This document shows, in pieces, positions 1-10,456 of a stretch of 64,000 nt of DNA. The stretch is from NCBI GenBank assembly GCA_009668205.1, contig WJYM01000009.1, forward strand, positions 62,001 to 126,000. The letters are read 5' to 3'. The position numbers and the translations under genes are program-made. The notes beneath the pieces were generated by a model, which did not search any database, was not told the origin of the DNA, and saw nothing but the letters and a program-made list of their open reading frames with translations. This DNA is from Enterobacteriaceae bacterium RIT691 (GTDB lineage Bacteria > Pseudomonadota > Gammaproteobacteria > Enterobacterales > Enterobacteriaceae). Positions within the stretch are counted from its first letter, which is position 1. Each line of letters begins with the position of its first letter.

Positions 1-747
1 TCGGATCTGATCATCGTCGCCGCTCGTCCATCGATGGGTAAAACCACCTTTGCGATGAACCTCGTCGAAAACGCGGCGATGTTGCAGGATAAGCCGGTAC
101 TTATCTTCAGTCTCGAAATGCCCTCAGAACAGATCATGATGCGTTCGCTCGCGTCGCTGTCCCGCGTGGATCAAACCCGTATCCGTACCGGGCAGCTCGA
201 CGACGAAGACTGGGCAAGAATTTCCGGCACCATGGGCATTCTGCTGGAAAAGCGCAATATCTACATTGATGACTCTTCTGGCCTGACGCCAACGGAAGTG
301 CGCTCCCGCGCCCGCCGTATTGCCCGCGAGCATGGTGGCATTGGCCTTATCATGATCGACTACCTCCAGCTGATGCGCGTGCCGTCCCTGTCGGATAACC
401 GTACCCTTGAGATTGCGGAAATCTCCCGCTCGCTCAAGGCGCTGGCGAAAGAACTTCACGTACCCGTGGTGGCGCTGTCGCAGCTTAACCGTTCTTTGGA
501 GCAGCGTGCGGATAAGCGCCCGGTAAACTCGGATCTGCGTGAATCGGGTTCCATCGAGCAGGATGCCGACTTAATCATGTTCATCTACCGTGATGAGGTC
601 TATCACGAGAACAGCGACCTGAAAGGGATCGCCGAAATTATTCTGGGTAAGCAGCGTAACGGCCCAATCGGTACGGTACGACTGACCTTTAACGGGCAGT
701 GGTCGCGATTCGATAATTATGCGGGTCCGCAGTACGACGACGAGTAA
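1..747 (+). CDS. dnaB: Replicative DNA helicase DnaB, C-terminal part (5' end outside window)
   Basis: This is the C-terminal RecA-like ATPase half of the hexameric replicative helicase that unwinds DNA at the fork. The reading frame is open from base 1, so the start lies upstream of the window; 248 codons remain of a protein that is about 471 residues in E. coli. The Walker A motif (ARPSMGKTTF) sits at the very start, followed by the Walker B region LIMIDYLQLM and the DLRESGSIEQDAD segment typical of DnaB. It is followed by alr, as in other enterobacteria. Family identity is certain; only the N-terminal domain cannot be assessed. Confidence 0.97.
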   Translation, partial: SDLIIVAARPSMGKTTFAMNLVENAAMLQDKPVLIFSLEMPSEQIMMRSLASLSRVDQTRIRTGQLDDEDWARISGTMGILLEKRNIYIDDSSGLTPTEVRSRARRIAREHGGIGLIMIDYLQLMRVPSLSDNRTLEIAEISRSLKALAKELHVPVVALSQLNRSLEQRADKRPVNSDLRESGSIEQDADLIMFIYRDEVYHENSDLKGIAEIILGKQRNGPIGTVRLTFNGQWSRFDNYAGPQYDDE

Positions 748-764
748 ATTTCCTTCACCCTTCA

Positions 765-859
765 CGCCGCAGGTGCGTTGACTGCGCTCGCTCACCCCGG
801 TCACTTAGTTAACTAAGCTCCTGGGGATTCACGGGCTTGTCGTCTTCCTGCAACACGAA
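765..859 (+). repeat. 95-bp intergenic repeat, copy 1 (partner at 27778-27873)
   Basis: The stretch between dnaB and alr begins CGCCGCAGGTGCGTTG and ends CCTGCAACACGAA, and is closely matched by a second copy in the same orientation upstream of yjcH. Inside it an imperfect hairpin pairs CACCCCGG/GTCACTTAG with CTAAG and CTCCTGGGG. It is non-coding and matches the style of dispersed enterobacterial intergenic palindromes, though I cannot name the family with certainty. Confidence 0.75.
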
Positions 860-896
860 GGGTTTTGGAAATTCTTTTTTTAATGAAGGAATTCAA

Positions 897-1976
897 ATGC
901 AAGCGGCAACTGTAGTCATTAACCGCCGCGCTCTGCGACACAATCTGCAACGCCTGCGTGAACTGGCTCCTGCCAGTAAACTGGTTGCGGTCGTGAAAGC
1001 GAACGCCTACGGACACGGTCTTCTTGAGACTGCGCGAACGCTCCCCGACGCCGATGCCTTTGGCGTCGCCCGGCTGGAAGAAGCGCTGCGCCTGCGCGAG
1101 GGCGGGATCCTCCAGCCCATTCTGCTGCTTGAAGGTTTCTTTAACGCCAGCGATCTGCCACTGATTTCCGCTCAGGGTTTCCAGACCGCCGTGCACAATC
1201 CGGAACAGCTGGAAGCGCTGGAGCAGGCCGAGCTTGCCGAACCCGTCACCGTCTGGATGAAGCTCGATACCGGTATGCATCGCCTCGGCGTTCGCCCCGA
1301 AGAAGCCAATGACTTTTATCAGCGCCTGAGCCAGTGTAAAAACGTCCGCCAGCCGGTGAACGTAGTCAGCCATTTTGCGCGTGCTGACGAGCCAGAATGC
1401 GGGGCGACAGAGCAACAGCTCGATATCTTCACCACCTTTACCGAAGGCAAGCCCGGGCTGCGTTCTATCGCGGCCTCCGGCGGCATTCTGCTGTTCCCTC
1501 AATCTCATTTTGATTGGGTTCGCCCGGGGATTATCCTTTACGGCGTTTCTCCGCTTGAAGATAAGCGTTGGGGCGCGCATTTTGGCTTCCAGCCGGTGAT
1601 GTCGCTTACGTCCAGCCTGATTGCGGTGCGTGACCATAAAGCCGGTGAGCCCGTCGGCTACGGCGGCACCTGGGTCAGCGAGCGTGACACCCGTCTGGGC
1701 GTCGTGGCGATGGGCTACGGCGATGGGTATCCACGTGCCGCGCCAACAGGCACCCCGGTGCTGGTTAACGGCCGCGAAGTGCCGATTGTGGGCCGTGTAG
1801 CAATGGACATGATTTGCGTGGATCTCGGTCCGAATGCCAGCGAAAAAACAGGGGATGCCGTCGAGCTGTGGGGGAAAGACCTGCCGGTCGAACGCATCGC
1901 CGAAATTACGAAAGTGAGTGCTTACGAACTTATCACCCGTTTGACGTCAAGGGTGGCGATGAAGTACCTCGACTGA
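897..1976 (+). CDS. alr: Alanine racemase, biosynthetic
   Basis: PLP-dependent interconversion of L- and D-alanine, supplying D-alanine for peptidoglycan. The 359-residue product has the length of E. coli Alr. The PLP lysine lies in [10 protein letters not shown] near residue 34 and the second catalytic tyrosine in [21 protein letters not shown] is also a family signature. The frame stays open 60 bases further upstream, but the ATG at 897 is preceded by GAAGGAATTCAA, a good ribosome binding site, and gives the family N-terminus. It lies between dnaB and tyrB as in K-12. A separate catabolic racemase (dadX) may exist elsewhere, but this is the alr locus by position. Confidence 0.97.
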   Translation: MQAATVVINRRALRHNLQRLRELAPASKLVAVVKANAYGHGLLETARTLPDADAFGVARLEEALRLREGGILQPILLLEGFFNASDLPLISAQGFQTAVHNPEQLEALEQAELAEPVTVWMKLDTGMHRLGVRPEEANDFYQRLSQCKNVRQPVNVVSHFARADEPECGATEQQLDIFTTFTEGKPGLRSIAASGGILLFPQSHFDWVRPGIILYGVSPLEDKRWGAHFGFQPVMSLTSSLIAVRDHKAGEPVGYGGTWVSERDTRLGVVAMGYGDGYPRAAPTGTPVLVNGREVPIVGRVAMDMICVDLGPNASEKTGDAVELWGKDLPVERIAEITKVSAYELITRLTSRVAMKYLD

Positions 1977-2106
1977 CCACGCTTTTCCTCTCCCCGTCGA
2001 CGCCGGTTTCCGGGGAGAAACTTCTGTTCAAACATCCTCTCGATCTTCCCCGGCATCCGGTTTATTGTGGTGTGACCTGCCCTGTGTAAATCTGGAGAAT
2101 CATCGC

Positions 2107-3300
2107 GTGTTTCAGAAAGTTGACGCCTACGCTGGCGATCCCATCCTCTCGCTGATGGAAAAATTCAAAGAAGACTCCCGTAGTGACAAAGTGAACCTCA
2201 GCATTGGCCTTTACTACAACGAAGACGGGATTATTCCACAATTACAGGCCGTTGCCGAAGCCGAAGCGCGCCTGAATGCGACCCCTCATGGCGCCTCTGT
2301 CTACCTGCCAATGGAAGGGCTGAACGCCTATCGCAACGGCGTGGCACCGCTGCTGTTCGGCGAAAACCATCCGGTGTTACAGCAAAACCGTGTGGCCACT
2401 ATCCAGACGCTGGGCGGTTCCGGTGCGCTGAAAGTGGGTGCGGATTTCCTGAAACGCTACTTCCCGGGGTCAAAAGTTTGGGTCAGTGACCCGACCTGGG
2501 AAAACCACATCGCAATATTCGAGGGGGCTGGATTCGAAGTAAGTACTTACCCATGGTTTGATGAACAGACCAACGGCGTGCGCTTTGAAGCCCTGCTTGA
2601 AAAGCTCAATTCGCTGCCGGAGAAAGACATTGTTCTGCTGCATCCGTGCTGTCATAACCCGACAGGCGCCGATCTGACCAATGCGCAGTGGGATGCGGTA
2701 ACGGAAGTCCTGAAAGCACGCAATCTGATCCCGTTCCTCGACATTGCCTATCAGGGCTTTGGTGCCGGGATGGAAGAAGATGCCTACGCTATCCGTACGA
2801 TTGCCAGCGCAGGCCTGCCGGTACTGGTCAGCAACTCTTTCTCCAAGATTTTCTCCCTCTACGGCGAGCGCGTTGGCGGTCTGTCAGTCGTGTGTGAAGA
2901 CAGTGCGACCGCCGGGCGCGTGCTGGGGCAGCTGAAAGCCACCGTGCGTCGTAACTACTCCAGCCCGCCGAATTTTGGCGCTCAGGTGGTTTCTGCGGTG
3001 CTGAACGATGCCGGTCTGAAGGCGTCCTGGCTGGCGGAAGTGGAAGCGATGCGCACGCGTATACTGTCTATGCGTCAGGCGCTGGTGACGGTATTGAAAC
3101 AGGCTATGCCGGAAGGGAATTTTGACTACCTTCTGCAGCAGCGCGGGATGTTCAGCTACACCGGCCTGAGTGCCGCACAGGTTGAGCGTCTGCGTGAAGA
3201 GTTCGGCGTGTATCTGATCGCCAGCGGGCGCATGTGCGTGGCTGGATTGAATGCCGGTAACGTGCAGCGCGTGGCGCAGGCTTTCTCTGCCGTAATGTAA
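2107..3300 (+). CDS. tyrB: Aromatic amino acid aminotransferase
   Basis: Class I PLP aminotransferase carrying out the last step of tyrosine and phenylalanine synthesis and contributing to leucine synthesis. The 397-residue length equals that of E. coli TyrB. The PLP lysine is in [16 protein letters not shown], and the substrate carboxylate arginine region is near the C-terminus ([10 protein letters not shown]). The start is a GTG at 2107, preceded by CTGGAGAATCATCGC; the longer open frame from 2065 has no such site and extends beyond the family N-terminus ([11 protein letters not shown]). TyrR regulation is known for the family, but I did not find a full TyrR box and do not claim one. Confidence 0.96.
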   Translation: MFQKVDAYAGDPILSLMEKFKEDSRSDKVNLSIGLYYNEDGIIPQLQAVAEAEARLNATPHGASVYLPMEGLNAYRNGVAPLLFGENHPVLQQNRVATIQTLGGSGALKVGADFLKRYFPGSKVWVSDPTWENHIAIFEGAGFEVSTYPWFDEQTNGVRFEALLEKLNSLPEKDIVLLHPCCHNPTGADLTNAQWDAVTEVLKARNLIPFLDIAYQGFGAGMEEDAYAIRTIASAGLPVLVSNSFSKIFSLYGERVGGLSVVCEDSATAGRVLGQLKATVRRNYSSPPNFGAQVVSAVLNDAGLKASWLAEVEAMRTRILSMRQALVTVLKQAMPEGNFDYLLQQRGMFSYTGLSAAQVERLREEFGVYLIASGRMCVAGLNAGNVQRVAQAFSAVM

Positions 3301-3344
3301 GCGTCTGCTAACTTTTTTGACAGCCTCGCCAGGCTAAATATTCG

Positions 3345-3380
3345 AAGGGTGAATGATTCGTGTGATCATCACCCTTTTCT
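3345..3380 (+). terminator. Hairpin terminator downstream of tyrB
   Basis: AAGGGTGA at 3345-3352 pairs with TCACCCTT at 3369-3376 and is followed by a short T-rich run. It closes tyrB 45 bases after its stop. Confidence 0.7.
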
Positions 3381-3495
3381 ATGACATCCAGGACAGATAT
3401 TCCTTCCCTTCATGCCCCTGGGCGGTTAAGGTCAATTCGATTTTTCGCCACACCCCTTTTCAAATAACTAAAAACAGCTCATTACAGGGATAAAA

Positions 3496-4212
3496 ATGCG
3501 CAAACTTAGCCTGGCCTTCAGCGCCATCTGCCTGTTGTTTACGGTAAACAGTACGATGGCAGATGCACATGCCTCTTCGCCATCACCGCTTTACGTCGGG
3601 ACCAACGTTGCCCAACTGGCAGAACAGGCGCCCATTCACTGGGTCTCCGTGGCGCAAATTGAAAACAGCCTGCTCAGTCGTCCGCCGATGGCGGTGGGTT
3701 TTGACATTGATGATACGGTGCTTTTCTCAAGCCCGGGCTTCTGGCGCGGCAAAAAAACGTATTCCCCGGACAGCGAAGCGTACCTGAAAAACCCGGAATT
3801 CTGGGAAAAAATGAACAACGGCTGGGACAGCTTCAGCATCCCGAAAGAAGCCGCTCGTGCGCTGATTGCGATGCACGTGAAGCGTGGCGATAGCATCTAT
3901 TTCGTGACCGGACGCAGCGAAACGAAAACGGAAACCGTCAGCAAAACGCTGCAGGATGATTTCCTGATCCCGGCGGCGAATATGAATCCGGTTATTTTTG
4001 CGGGTGATAAACCCGACCAGAACACTAAGGTTCAGTGGTTGCAGCAGAAGAACATTAAAGTGTTTTACGGCGATTCGGATAACGATATTACCGCTGCGCA
4101 AGAAGCAGGCGCTCGTGGGATCCGCGTATTGCGGGCTTCAAATTCCACCTACAAACCTTTGCCGAATGCAGGCGCCTATGGTGAAGAAGTTATCGTCAAT
4201 TCCGAGTACTGA
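3496..4212 (+). CDS. aphA: Class B non-specific acid phosphatase, periplasmic
   Basis: Secreted metal-dependent phosphatase of the HAD superfamily that dephosphorylates nucleotides and other small phosphomonoesters in the periplasm. A signal peptide occupies about residues 1-25 (basic start, hydrophobic core, MADAHA). The nucleophile motif FDIDDTVLF places the catalytic aspartates at residues 70 and 72; [10 protein letters not shown] and [11 protein letters not shown] are the later HAD motifs. The length of 238 residues is one more than E. coli AphA. It is monocistronic, with a terminator directly downstream. The start is supported by CAGGGATAAAA before the ATG. Confidence 0.96.
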   Translation: MRKLSLAFSAICLLFTVNSTMADAHASSPSPLYVGTNVAQLAEQAPIHWVSVAQIENSLLSRPPMAVGFDIDDTVLFSSPGFWRGKKTYSPDSEAYLKNPEFWEKMNNGWDSFSIPKEAARALIAMHVKRGDSIYFVTGRSETKTETVSKTLQDDFLIPAANMNPVIFAGDKPDQNTKVQWLQQKNIKVFYGDSDNDITAAQEAGARGIRVLRASNSTYKPLPNAGAYGEEVIVNSEY

Positions 4213-4220
4213 CGCACCAG

Positions 4221-4250
4221 ACGGCAATTCGCGAGAGTTGCCGTTTTTTT
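4221..4250 (+). terminator. Rho-independent terminator of aphA
   Basis: ACGGCAATT pairs with AGTTGCCGT around a six-base loop and runs directly into seven T residues. It begins nine bases after the aphA stop. Confidence 0.92.
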
Positions 4251-4321
4251 AATCAGAACCGTTTCCTCTTTCCCTCGACTTGCTGCACACTTAGAAGGAT
4301 TCTTTTCGCGTGGAGCAGTCT

Positions 4322-4738
4322 ATGTGGTACCAGCAAATTCTGACCTTAACCCCGAAGCCTCGCGGGTTTCATCTGGTGACCGATGAGTTGCTGGATAAGA
4401 TCCACGGCTTAACGCGGGTTCAGACGGGTTTGCTCCACCTGTTGCTTCAACACACTTCCGCTTCTCTGACGCTTAATGAAAACTGCGATCCGACCGTTCG
4501 CTTTGATATGGAACAGCACTTTTTGAAGACGGTGCCGGATAACGGGCCTTATGAACACGATTATGAAGGGCCGGATGATATGCCATCGCATATCAAATCA
4601 TCGACGCTGGGCGTGTCGCTGCTGCTGCCGGTACAACAAGGTCGTGTCCTGCTCGGCACCTGGCAGGGGATCTGGTTAGGGGAGCATCGCATTCACGGCG
4701 GGTCGCGACGGATCGTGGCGACACTACAAGGGGAATGA
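4322..4738 (+). CDS. yjbQ: YjbQ/UPF0047 family protein
   Basis: A 138-residue protein of the UPF0047/YjbQ family, the same size as in E. coli. The conserved [11 protein letters not shown] segment and the C-terminal [12 protein letters not shown] segment are the family hallmarks. Members have been linked to weak thiamine-phosphate synthase activity, but the physiological role is unsettled. The start at 4322 (MWYQQ) follows GTGGAGCAGTCT; an in-frame GTG at 4310 would add four residues and has no better site. It is followed after two bases by yjbR, suggesting co-transcription. Confidence 0.93.
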   Translation: MWYQQILTLTPKPRGFHLVTDELLDKIHGLTRVQTGLLHLLLQHTSASLTLNENCDPTVRFDMEQHFLKTVPDNGPYEHDYEGPDDMPSHIKSSTLGVSLLLPVQQGRVLLGTWQGIWLGEHRIHGGSRRIVATLQGE

Positions 4739-4740
4739 AG

Positions 4741-5094
4741 ATGACAATTTCGGAGTTGCTGCAATATTGCATGGGGAAACCCGGGGCTGAGCAAAGCGTG
4801 CATAGCGACTGGAAAGCCACGCAAATCAAAGTGTCAGATGTGCTGTTTGCGATGGTGAAAGAGGTCGAAGGGCGTCCGGCGACGTCGCTGAAAACCAGCC
4901 CGGAACTGGCGGATTTGCTGCGTCAGCAGCATCAGGATGTACGGCCAAGCCAGCATTTGAATAAAGCGCACTGGAGCACCGTCTATCTCGATGGTTCATT
5001 ACCGGATTCGCAGATTTACTATCTGGTCGATGCTTCGTATCAGCAAGCGATGGGACTGCTGCCGGAACAGGTCCGACAGCAGCTTTCAGAGTGA
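4741..5094 (+). CDS. yjbR: MmcQ/YjbR family protein
   Basis: A 117-residue protein of the MmcQ/YjbR family, which adopts a CyaY-like double-wing fold and is thought to bind DNA; its role is unknown. Visible family features are the N-terminal helical start (TISELLQYCMGKPGAEQSV) and the NKAHWSTVYLDGSLPD segment. An upstream ATG at 4735 overlaps the yjbQ stop, but the ATG at 4741 has the better spaced AAGGGGAATGAAG site and gives the E. coli N-terminus. It ends directly against the convergent uvrA stop with no base between them. Confidence 0.92.
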   Translation: MTISELLQYCMGKPGAEQSVHSDWKATQIKVSDVLFAMVKEVEGRPATSLKTSPELADLLRQQHQDVRPSQHLNKAHWSTVYLDGSLPDSQIYYLVDASYQQAMGLLPEQVRQQLSE

Positions 5095-7917
5095 TTACAG
5101 CATTGGCTTGAGGAAGCGCGCCGTGTGCGAGGCTTCGCATTCGGCGACAGTTTCTGGCGTGCCGGAGACGAGGATTTCGCCGCCGCCGCTGCCGCCTTCC
5201 GGGCCAAGATCGACGATCCAGTCCGCGGTCTTAATCACGTCCAGGTTATGCTCAATCACCACGATGGTGTTGCCCTGATCGCGCAGCTGGTGCAGAACTT
5301 CCAGCAGTTGCTGAATGTCTGCAAAGTGCAGGCCGGTGGTTGGCTCATCCAAAATGTACAGCGTCTGGCCCGTGCCGCGTTTGGACAGCTCACGCGCCAG
5401 CTTCACGCGCTGTGCTTCACCGCCGGAAAGCGTGGTGGCGGACTGCCCCAGACTGATATACGTCAGACCGACATCCATCAGCGTTTGCAGCTTACGCGCC
5501 AGCGCGGGCACGGCATCAAAGAATTCACGTGCCTCTTCGATGGTCATATCCAGCACTTCGTGGATGGTTTTGCCTTTGTATTTGATCTCCAGCGTTTCGC
5601 GGTTATAGCGCTTGCCTTTGCACTGATCGCACGGCACGTAGATGTCTGGCAGGAAGTGCATTTCCACTTTGATAACGCCATCGCCCTGACAGGCTTCACA
5701 GCGTCCGCCGCGCACGTTAAAGCTGAAGCGCCCCGGCGTGTAGCCACGTGAACGTGATTCCGGCACGCCAGCAAACAGCTCGCGAACAGGCGTGAAAATG
5801 CCTGTATAGGTTGCCGGGTTAGAGCGTGGCGTACGGCCGATTGGGCTCTGGTCGATATCGATAACTTTGTCGAAATGCTCAAGACCCGCGACATCACGAT
5901 ACGGCGCAGGTTCAGCGATGGTCGCGCCGTTCAGCTGGCGCTGCGCGATAGGGAACAGGGTATCGTTAATCAGCGTGGATTTCCCGGAACCGGACACCCC
6001 GGTCACGCAGGTGAACAGCCCGACCGGCACCGTCAGGGTGACGTCTTTCAGGTTGTTGCCGCGAGCGCCCGTCAGCTTCAGCACTTTTTCCGGATTGGCC
6101 GGCACGCGCTGTTTCGGTACTTCGATTTTACGCTTGCCGCTCATGAACTGGCCCGTCAGCGATTCCGGCACGGCCATGATCGCTTCCAGTGGGCCTTCTG
6201 CCACCACTTCACCGCCATGTACACCAGCGCCAGGGCCGATATCAATCACGTGGTCTGCGGCGCGGATCGCGTCTTCATCGTGCTCCACCACAATCACCGT
6301 GTTACCGAGGTTGCGCAGGTGGATAAGCGTACCCAGCAGGCGTTCGTTATCGCGCTGGTGCAGGCCGATAGACGGCTCATCGAGCACGTACATCACGCCG
6401 ACCAGACCGGCGCCAATCTGGCTTGCCAGACGAATACGCTGGGCTTCACCGCCGGAGAGGGTTTCCGCTGAACGAGAAAGCGTCAGGTAGTTCAGGCCAA
6501 CGTTGACCAGGAACTTCAGGCGATCACCAATCTCTTTCAGCACTTTTTCGGCGATTTTCGCGCGCTGTCCGGACAGCTTCATGTTATTGAAGAAGTCCAT
6601 CGCGTGGCCGATGCTCATGTCTGAAATGGTCGGCAGCGCGGTATTTTCAACAAACACGTGGCGCGCTTCGCGGTTCAGACGAGTGCCGTCACAGCTGGTG
6701 CAGGGGCGATTACTGATAAACTTCGCCAGTTCTTCGCGCACGGCGTTGGATTCGGTTTCTTTATAGCGGCGTTCCATATTGTGCAGAACGCCTTCGAACG
6801 GATGGCGGCGGACTGACGTGTCGCCGCGATCGTTCATGTATTTGAATTCGATGGATTCTTTCCCTGAACCGTACAGCACGACTTTCTGCACATGTGCGCT
6901 CAGGCTTCCCCACGGCGCTTCGACATCAAATTCGTAATGTTCGGCCAGCGAGCGCAGCATCTGGAAATAGTAGAAATTACGGCGATCCCAGCCGCGGATT
7001 GCGCCGCCTGCCAAAGAAAGCTCTGGGTTCTGAATGATGCGGTCCGGATCGAAATACTGCTGCACGCCCAGACCGTCACACGTCGGGCAGGCACCCGCCG
7101 GGTTATTAAAGGAGAACAGACGTGGTTCCAGTTCGCGCATGCTGTAGCCGCAAATCGGGCAGGCGAAGTTGGCTGAAAACAGCAGCTCTTCCGCTTTCGG
7201 GTCGTCCATATCGGCGACAACGGCGGTACCGCCGGAGAGATCCAGCGCGGTTTCAAAGGATTCCGCCAGGCGCTGAGCCAGGTCGTCACGCACTTTAAAA
7301 CGGTCAATCACCACTTCAATGGTGTGTTTCTTTTGCAGCTCCAGCTTCGGGGGATCGGACAGGTCGCAGACTTCACCGTCGATACGCGCGCGGATGTAGC
7401 CTTGGCTTGCCAGGTTTTCCAGCGTTTTGGTGTGCTCACCTTTACGCTCTTTAATCACCGGCGCCAGCAGCATCAGGCGTTTGCCTTCGGGCTGCGACAG
7501 GACGTTATCGACCATCTGACTGACCGTTTGTGCCGCCAGCGGAACATCATGGTCCGGACAGCGCGGTTCACCCACGCGGGCATACAGCAGACGCAGGTAG
7601 TCGTGGATTTCGGTAATCGTCCCCACGGTAGAGCGCGGGTTATGCGACGTGGACTTCTGTTCAATGGAAATCGCCGGGGACAGGCCTTCGATATGGTCTA
7701 CGTCCGGTTTTTCCATCAGCGACAGGAACTGGCGCGCATAGGCTGACAGCGATTCCACATAGCGTCGCTGGCCTTCAGCGTACAGCGTATCGAACGCCAG
7801 TGACGACTTACCCGAACCCGAAAGCCCGGTCACGACAATCAGCTTGTCGCGAGGGATAACGAGGTTGATGTTTTTGAGATTATGGGTGCGGGCGCCCCGA
7901 ACTTCGATCTTATCCAT
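5095..7917 (-). CDS. uvrA: Excinuclease ABC subunit A
   Basis: Damage-recognition ATPase of nucleotide excision repair, loading UvrB onto lesions. At 940 residues it is the exact E. coli length. It has two ABC modules, each with a Walker A (GLSGSGKSS near residue 31 and GVSGSGKST near 640) and an ABC signature ([12 protein letters not shown] and [12 protein letters not shown]). Zinc-binding cysteine pairs are visible as CPICGY...CPTCDG and CEACQGD...CDQCKGK. It is transcribed divergently from ssb, with a LexA box in the shared 261-bp region, matching the known SOS induction of uvrA. Confidence 0.98.
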   Translation of the reverse strand: MDKIEVRGARTHNLKNINLVIPRDKLIVVTGLSGSGKSSLAFDTLYAEGQRRYVESLSAYARQFLSLMEKPDVDHIEGLSPAISIEQKSTSHNPRSTVGTITEIHDYLRLLYARVGEPRCPDHDVPLAAQTVSQMVDNVLSQPEGKRLMLLAPVIKERKGEHTKTLENLASQGYIRARIDGEVCDLSDPPKLELQKKHTIEVVIDRFKVRDDLAQRLAESFETALDLSGGTAVVADMDDPKAEELLFSANFACPICGYSMRELEPRLFSFNNPAGACPTCDGLGVQQYFDPDRIIQNPELSLAGGAIRGWDRRNFYYFQMLRSLAEHYEFDVEAPWGSLSAHVQKVVLYGSGKESIEFKYMNDRGDTSVRRHPFEGVLHNMERRYKETESNAVREELAKFISNRPCTSCDGTRLNREARHVFVENTALPTISDMSIGHAMDFFNNMKLSGQRAKIAEKVLKEIGDRLKFLVNVGLNYLTLSRSAETLSGGEAQRIRLASQIGAGLVGVMYVLDEPSIGLHQRDNERLLGTLIHLRNLGNTVIVVEHDEDAIRAADHVIDIGPGAGVHGGEVVAEGPLEAIMAVPESLTGQFMSGKRKIEVPKQRVPANPEKVLKLTGARGNNLKDVTLTVPVGLFTCVTGVSGSGKSTLINDTLFPIAQRQLNGATIAEPAPYRDVAGLEHFDKVIDIDQSPIGRTPRSNPATYTGIFTPVRELFAGVPESRSRGYTPGRFSFNVRGGRCEACQGDGVIKVEMHFLPDIYVPCDQCKGKRYNRETLEIKYKGKTIHEVLDMTIEEAREFFDAVPALARKLQTLMDVGLTYISLGQSATTLSGGEAQRVKLARELSKRGTGQTLYILDEPTTGLHFADIQQLLEVLHQLRDQGNTIVVIEHNLDVIKTADWIVDLGPEGGSGGGEILVSGTPETVAECEASHTARFLKPML

Positions 7918-7997
7918 TCACCTTTCCCGGTAGAGACTCGGCATGCGGGTTTGTCTGAGAGACAAACGGCAGAAACGGCTAATTATGACACAGATTA

Positions 7998-8017
7998 ACC
8001 TGTTTTAATATACAGTA
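7998..8017. promoter_or_regulatory. LexA (SOS) box between uvrA and ssb
   Basis: CTGTTTTAATATACAG at 8000-8015 fits CTGT-N8-ACAG, with flanking bases that match the 20-bp SOS box well. It is placed to control the uvrA promoter and is shared with ssb, as in E. coli. Confidence 0.93.
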
Positions 8018-8111
8018 TTGGAATCCGGCTTCCGCGGGTTGTTGCAACTGAGTGTGTCGAAAGCGGATTCCTGGAATAAGGTTCGCAAACTATCAAACCT
8101 ACGCTTTGTAA

Positions 8112-8120
8112 TGCTACAAT
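8112..8120 (+). promoter_or_regulatory. Candidate extended -10 promoter for ssb
   Basis: TGCTACAAT gives a TG-N extended -10 followed by TACAAT, 58 bases upstream of the ssb start. No convincing -35 box lies at the normal distance, which is tolerated for extended -10 promoters. This is a reading of sequence only. Confidence 0.45.
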
Positions 8121-8178
8121 CCCGCGCTTAAACTATTAAGACACGTTTTTTTAAGATACGTTTTCAGGAGACACGATC

Positions 8179-8712
8179 ATGGCCAGCAGAGGCGTAAACA
8201 AGGTGATTCTCGTCGGGAATCTGGGTCAGGACCCGGAAGTACGCTATATGCCGAGTGGTGGTGCAGTTGCCAACATTACGCTGGCGACCTCTGAATCCTG
8301 GCGTGATAAAGCGACCGGCGAAATGAAAGAGCAGACCGAATGGCACCGCGTTGTGCTGTTTGGCAAACTGGCAGAAGTGGCCGCGGAGTACCTGCGTAAA
8401 GGTTCTCAGGTTTACATCGAAGGCCAGCTGCGTACCCGTAAATGGACCGATCAGTCCGGCGTTGAAAAATACACCACTGAAGTGGTGGTGAACGTGGGCG
8501 GTACCATGCAGATGCTCGGCGGCCGTCAGGGCGGCGGCGCACCGGCAGGTGGTGGTCAGCAGCAGGGCGGAAGCTGGGGTCAGCCACAGCAGCCGCAGGG
8601 CGGCAATCAGTTCAGCGGCGGCGCGCAGTCTCGTCCGCAGCAGCAACCTTCTTCTGCACCGGCACCGTCTAACGAACCGCCGATGGATTTTGACGACGAT
8701 ATCCCGTTCTGA
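8179..8712 (+). CDS. ssb: Single-stranded DNA-binding protein
   Basis: Homotetrameric SSB that coats single-stranded DNA in replication, recombination and repair. The N-terminal OB fold covers about residues 1-112 ([23 protein letters not shown]...). It is followed by a Gly/Gln/Pro-rich linker and the acidic tip DFDDDIPF that recruits partner proteins. The length is 177 residues, as in E. coli. The start follows CAGGAGACACGATC. It is divergent to uvrA, which links it to SOS control. Confidence 0.98.
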   Translation: MASRGVNKVILVGNLGQDPEVRYMPSGGAVANITLATSESWRDKATGEMKEQTEWHRVVLFGKLAEVAAEYLRKGSQVYIEGQLRTRKWTDQSGVEKYTTEVVVNVGGTMQMLGGRQGGGAPAGGGQQQGGSWGQPQQPQGGNQFSGGAQSRPQQQPSSAPAPSNEPPMDFDDDIPF

Positions 8713-8741
8713 TCCTCGATTCAGACAGTCGCAGTCGACTT

Positions 8742-8773
8742 CAAAAGCCTCGTTTTACGAGGCTTTTGCTTTT
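8742..8773. terminator. Bidirectional terminator between ssb and the convergent transglycosylase gene
   Basis: CAAAAGCCTCG at 8742-8752 pairs with CGAGGCTTTTG at 8758-8768, with T runs on the plus side and a mirrored A-rich arm. The stop codon of the minus-strand gene (8755-8757) lies in its loop and the last codons lie in its stem. Confidence 0.85.
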
Positions 8774-10305
8774 TCTGCAGCCGGTGCCATGCCTGGGAGA
8801 AGCGACGGTTTGCCTGTTGCTTTTTGCTTACGCGCGAGATCGTCCATAATCAGGCGGTAAGCCACATAGTATTTATAGATGTTGCTGACATAAGTTACTG
8901 TCTCAGCGCCAATTTTTTCTGCGGCAAGGTGTTCGACATTGCCAAACCAGACGTTCGGGTCAAAGCCGCGTTTTTGCGTCTCGATACGCAATTTAGCAAT
9001 GCGTGCAGGGCCCGCATTGTAAGAGGCAAAGGAGAATAACGCTTTGTCGAGCGGGGTCATCGGTTCGTCAGCGTAGTAGTGGTCAATCATCCAGCGCATG
9101 TACTTCACACCGGCATGAATATTGGGTTCTATCTGGTGAATATTACCGACATTTAACTCTTTACCCGTAGTTGGCATCACCTGCATCACGCCCACCGCGC
9201 CCACCGGGCTGCGGACGGTCTGGTTAAGGCGCGATTCCTGGTATCCCTGTGCGGCCATCAGCAGCCAGTCGACCTGATAGCGCTGCCCATACTTTCTGAA
9301 CAGCTGCACCATCGCGAGAAATTTCTGGCGTTCCTTATTCGACGCTGCATTTTTCACATAGTTAGCGTTTTTCAGGTAGCGCAGCAGCAGGGTATTACCC
9401 AGCGTGCTGCCTTTGCTGTTGGCTTTGAGGAACGTATTGAGCAGGGCAAGCAGCTGCGGATTATTTTTGCGTACCGCCCAGGCGATGTCGGCATGATCCC
9501 GCAGGATCACATTTTGATGGATCTCAATTTTTGGAAACACCTGCTTCCAGAAAACGGCTTTATGGCGATCGACCACAATCAGTGGGATCAGCCCCGCACT
9601 CAACATTTCAATCAGATCCTCGTCTTCCAATGCTTCCGGCGCAGCTTCCAGTTTGACGGGCGGTAGCGACTCTTTGGCGAAATGCTCATTCAGCGCTTTC
9701 AGGCTTTCGTAATAGCTTGATGAGAAGCGAACAAACACCGTTTTTCCGGAAAGTTGTTCCAGGCTATCGACTTTCGGAGACGCTGGGCCGGAGAGCAGAA
9801 GCTCCTGGGTGTTGGGGTATATCGGTTGAGTAAAATCAACGTCCTGCTCTCTTGAGGGGGTGACCGTCAAATTGGCTGCCGCGATGTCACCTTTACCTTC
9901 ATTGAGCGCTTTGAATAACTGATCGCGTGAAACGGGCACAAACAGAATACGGACCTTCAGGTGACGCTGTTTCAATTTGTTCTCTTTCGCCAATTGGGCA
10001 TTCAGGTTCCGTTCAAATTCTATGAACACGTCATGCGTAATGCCTCGTTGGGTGCCTTTATCAATGAAGAAAAAGGTCTTGCTGTAGGTCACGAGAACCC
10101 GAATAACGCGCCTGTCCAGCATGCCGGGTAAGTCCCCTTGCCAGGGTTGGAGCATTTCATCCATGTTGACTTCGAGGGGAAGGGGTTCGTCGGGCTTTGG
10201 CGCTTCGTTTTTCGTCGCATCAGCACTGGCTGCGCCCGCGATAAACAGGAGGGTGAGGAAGGTCAATAAAGCGTACATCGTGCGCGAACAAGAGTGCGTA
10301 TTCAT
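8755..10305 (-). CDS. Secreted lytic transglycosylase with amino-terminal substrate-binding-protein domain (MltF-like)
   Basis: A predicted peptidoglycan-cleaving enzyme of 516 residues. A signal peptide (about residues 1-29, ending AGAASA) has no lipobox cysteine, so a soluble periplasmic form is likely. Residues of about 65-320 resemble a family-3 solute-binding domain (DVDFTQPIYPNTQELL is typical). Residues of about 345-490 form an SLT domain with the catalytic glutamate in QGYQESRLNQTV and the GAVGVMQVMP motif. This two-domain layout is that of MltF, but K-12 has no copy at this place. The ATG at 10305 is chosen because AGGACGCAGCACC precedes it. The ssb terminator covers its 3' end. Confidence 0.85.
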   Translation of the reverse strand: MNTHSCSRTMYALLTFLTLLFIAGAASADATKNEAPKPDEPLPLEVNMDEMLQPWQGDLPGMLDRRVIRVLVTYSKTFFFIDKGTQRGITHDVFIEFERNLNAQLAKENKLKQRHLKVRILFVPVSRDQLFKALNEGKGDIAAANLTVTPSREQDVDFTQPIYPNTQELLLSGPASPKVDSLEQLSGKTVFVRFSSSYYESLKALNEHFAKESLPPVKLEAAPEALEDEDLIEMLSAGLIPLIVVDRHKAVFWKQVFPKIEIHQNVILRDHADIAWAVRKNNPQLLALLNTFLKANSKGSTLGNTLLLRYLKNANYVKNAASNKERQKFLAMVQLFRKYGQRYQVDWLLMAAQGYQESRLNQTVRSPVGAVGVMQVMPTTGKELNVGNIHQIEPNIHAGVKYMRWMIDHYYADEPMTPLDKALFSFASYNAGPARIAKLRIETQKRGFDPNVWFGNVEHLAAEKIGAETVTYVSNIYKYYVAYRLIMDDLARKQKATGKPSLLPGMAPAAEKAKAS

Positions 10306-10398
10306 GGTGCTGCGTCCTGAATGGAGCATCACTCTAGTTTAGTCAACCGACAGGTGAAGCGCGAAATGGCGCGTCAATGAGGGGTCAATATGACGGAT

Positions 10399-10429
10399 AA
10401 AAAAAGCGCCTCCCAGGGGAAGCGCCTTC
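10399..10429 (-). terminator. Terminator downstream of yjcB (minus strand)
   Basis: GCGCCTCCC pairs with GGGAAGCGC (one mismatch) around a two-base loop. The A run on the plus side becomes a T run for minus-strand transcription, so it terminates yjcB. Confidence 0.75.
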
Positions 10430-10456
10430 ACTGTGCAGTGTGCCGGTGTCGTAAAA

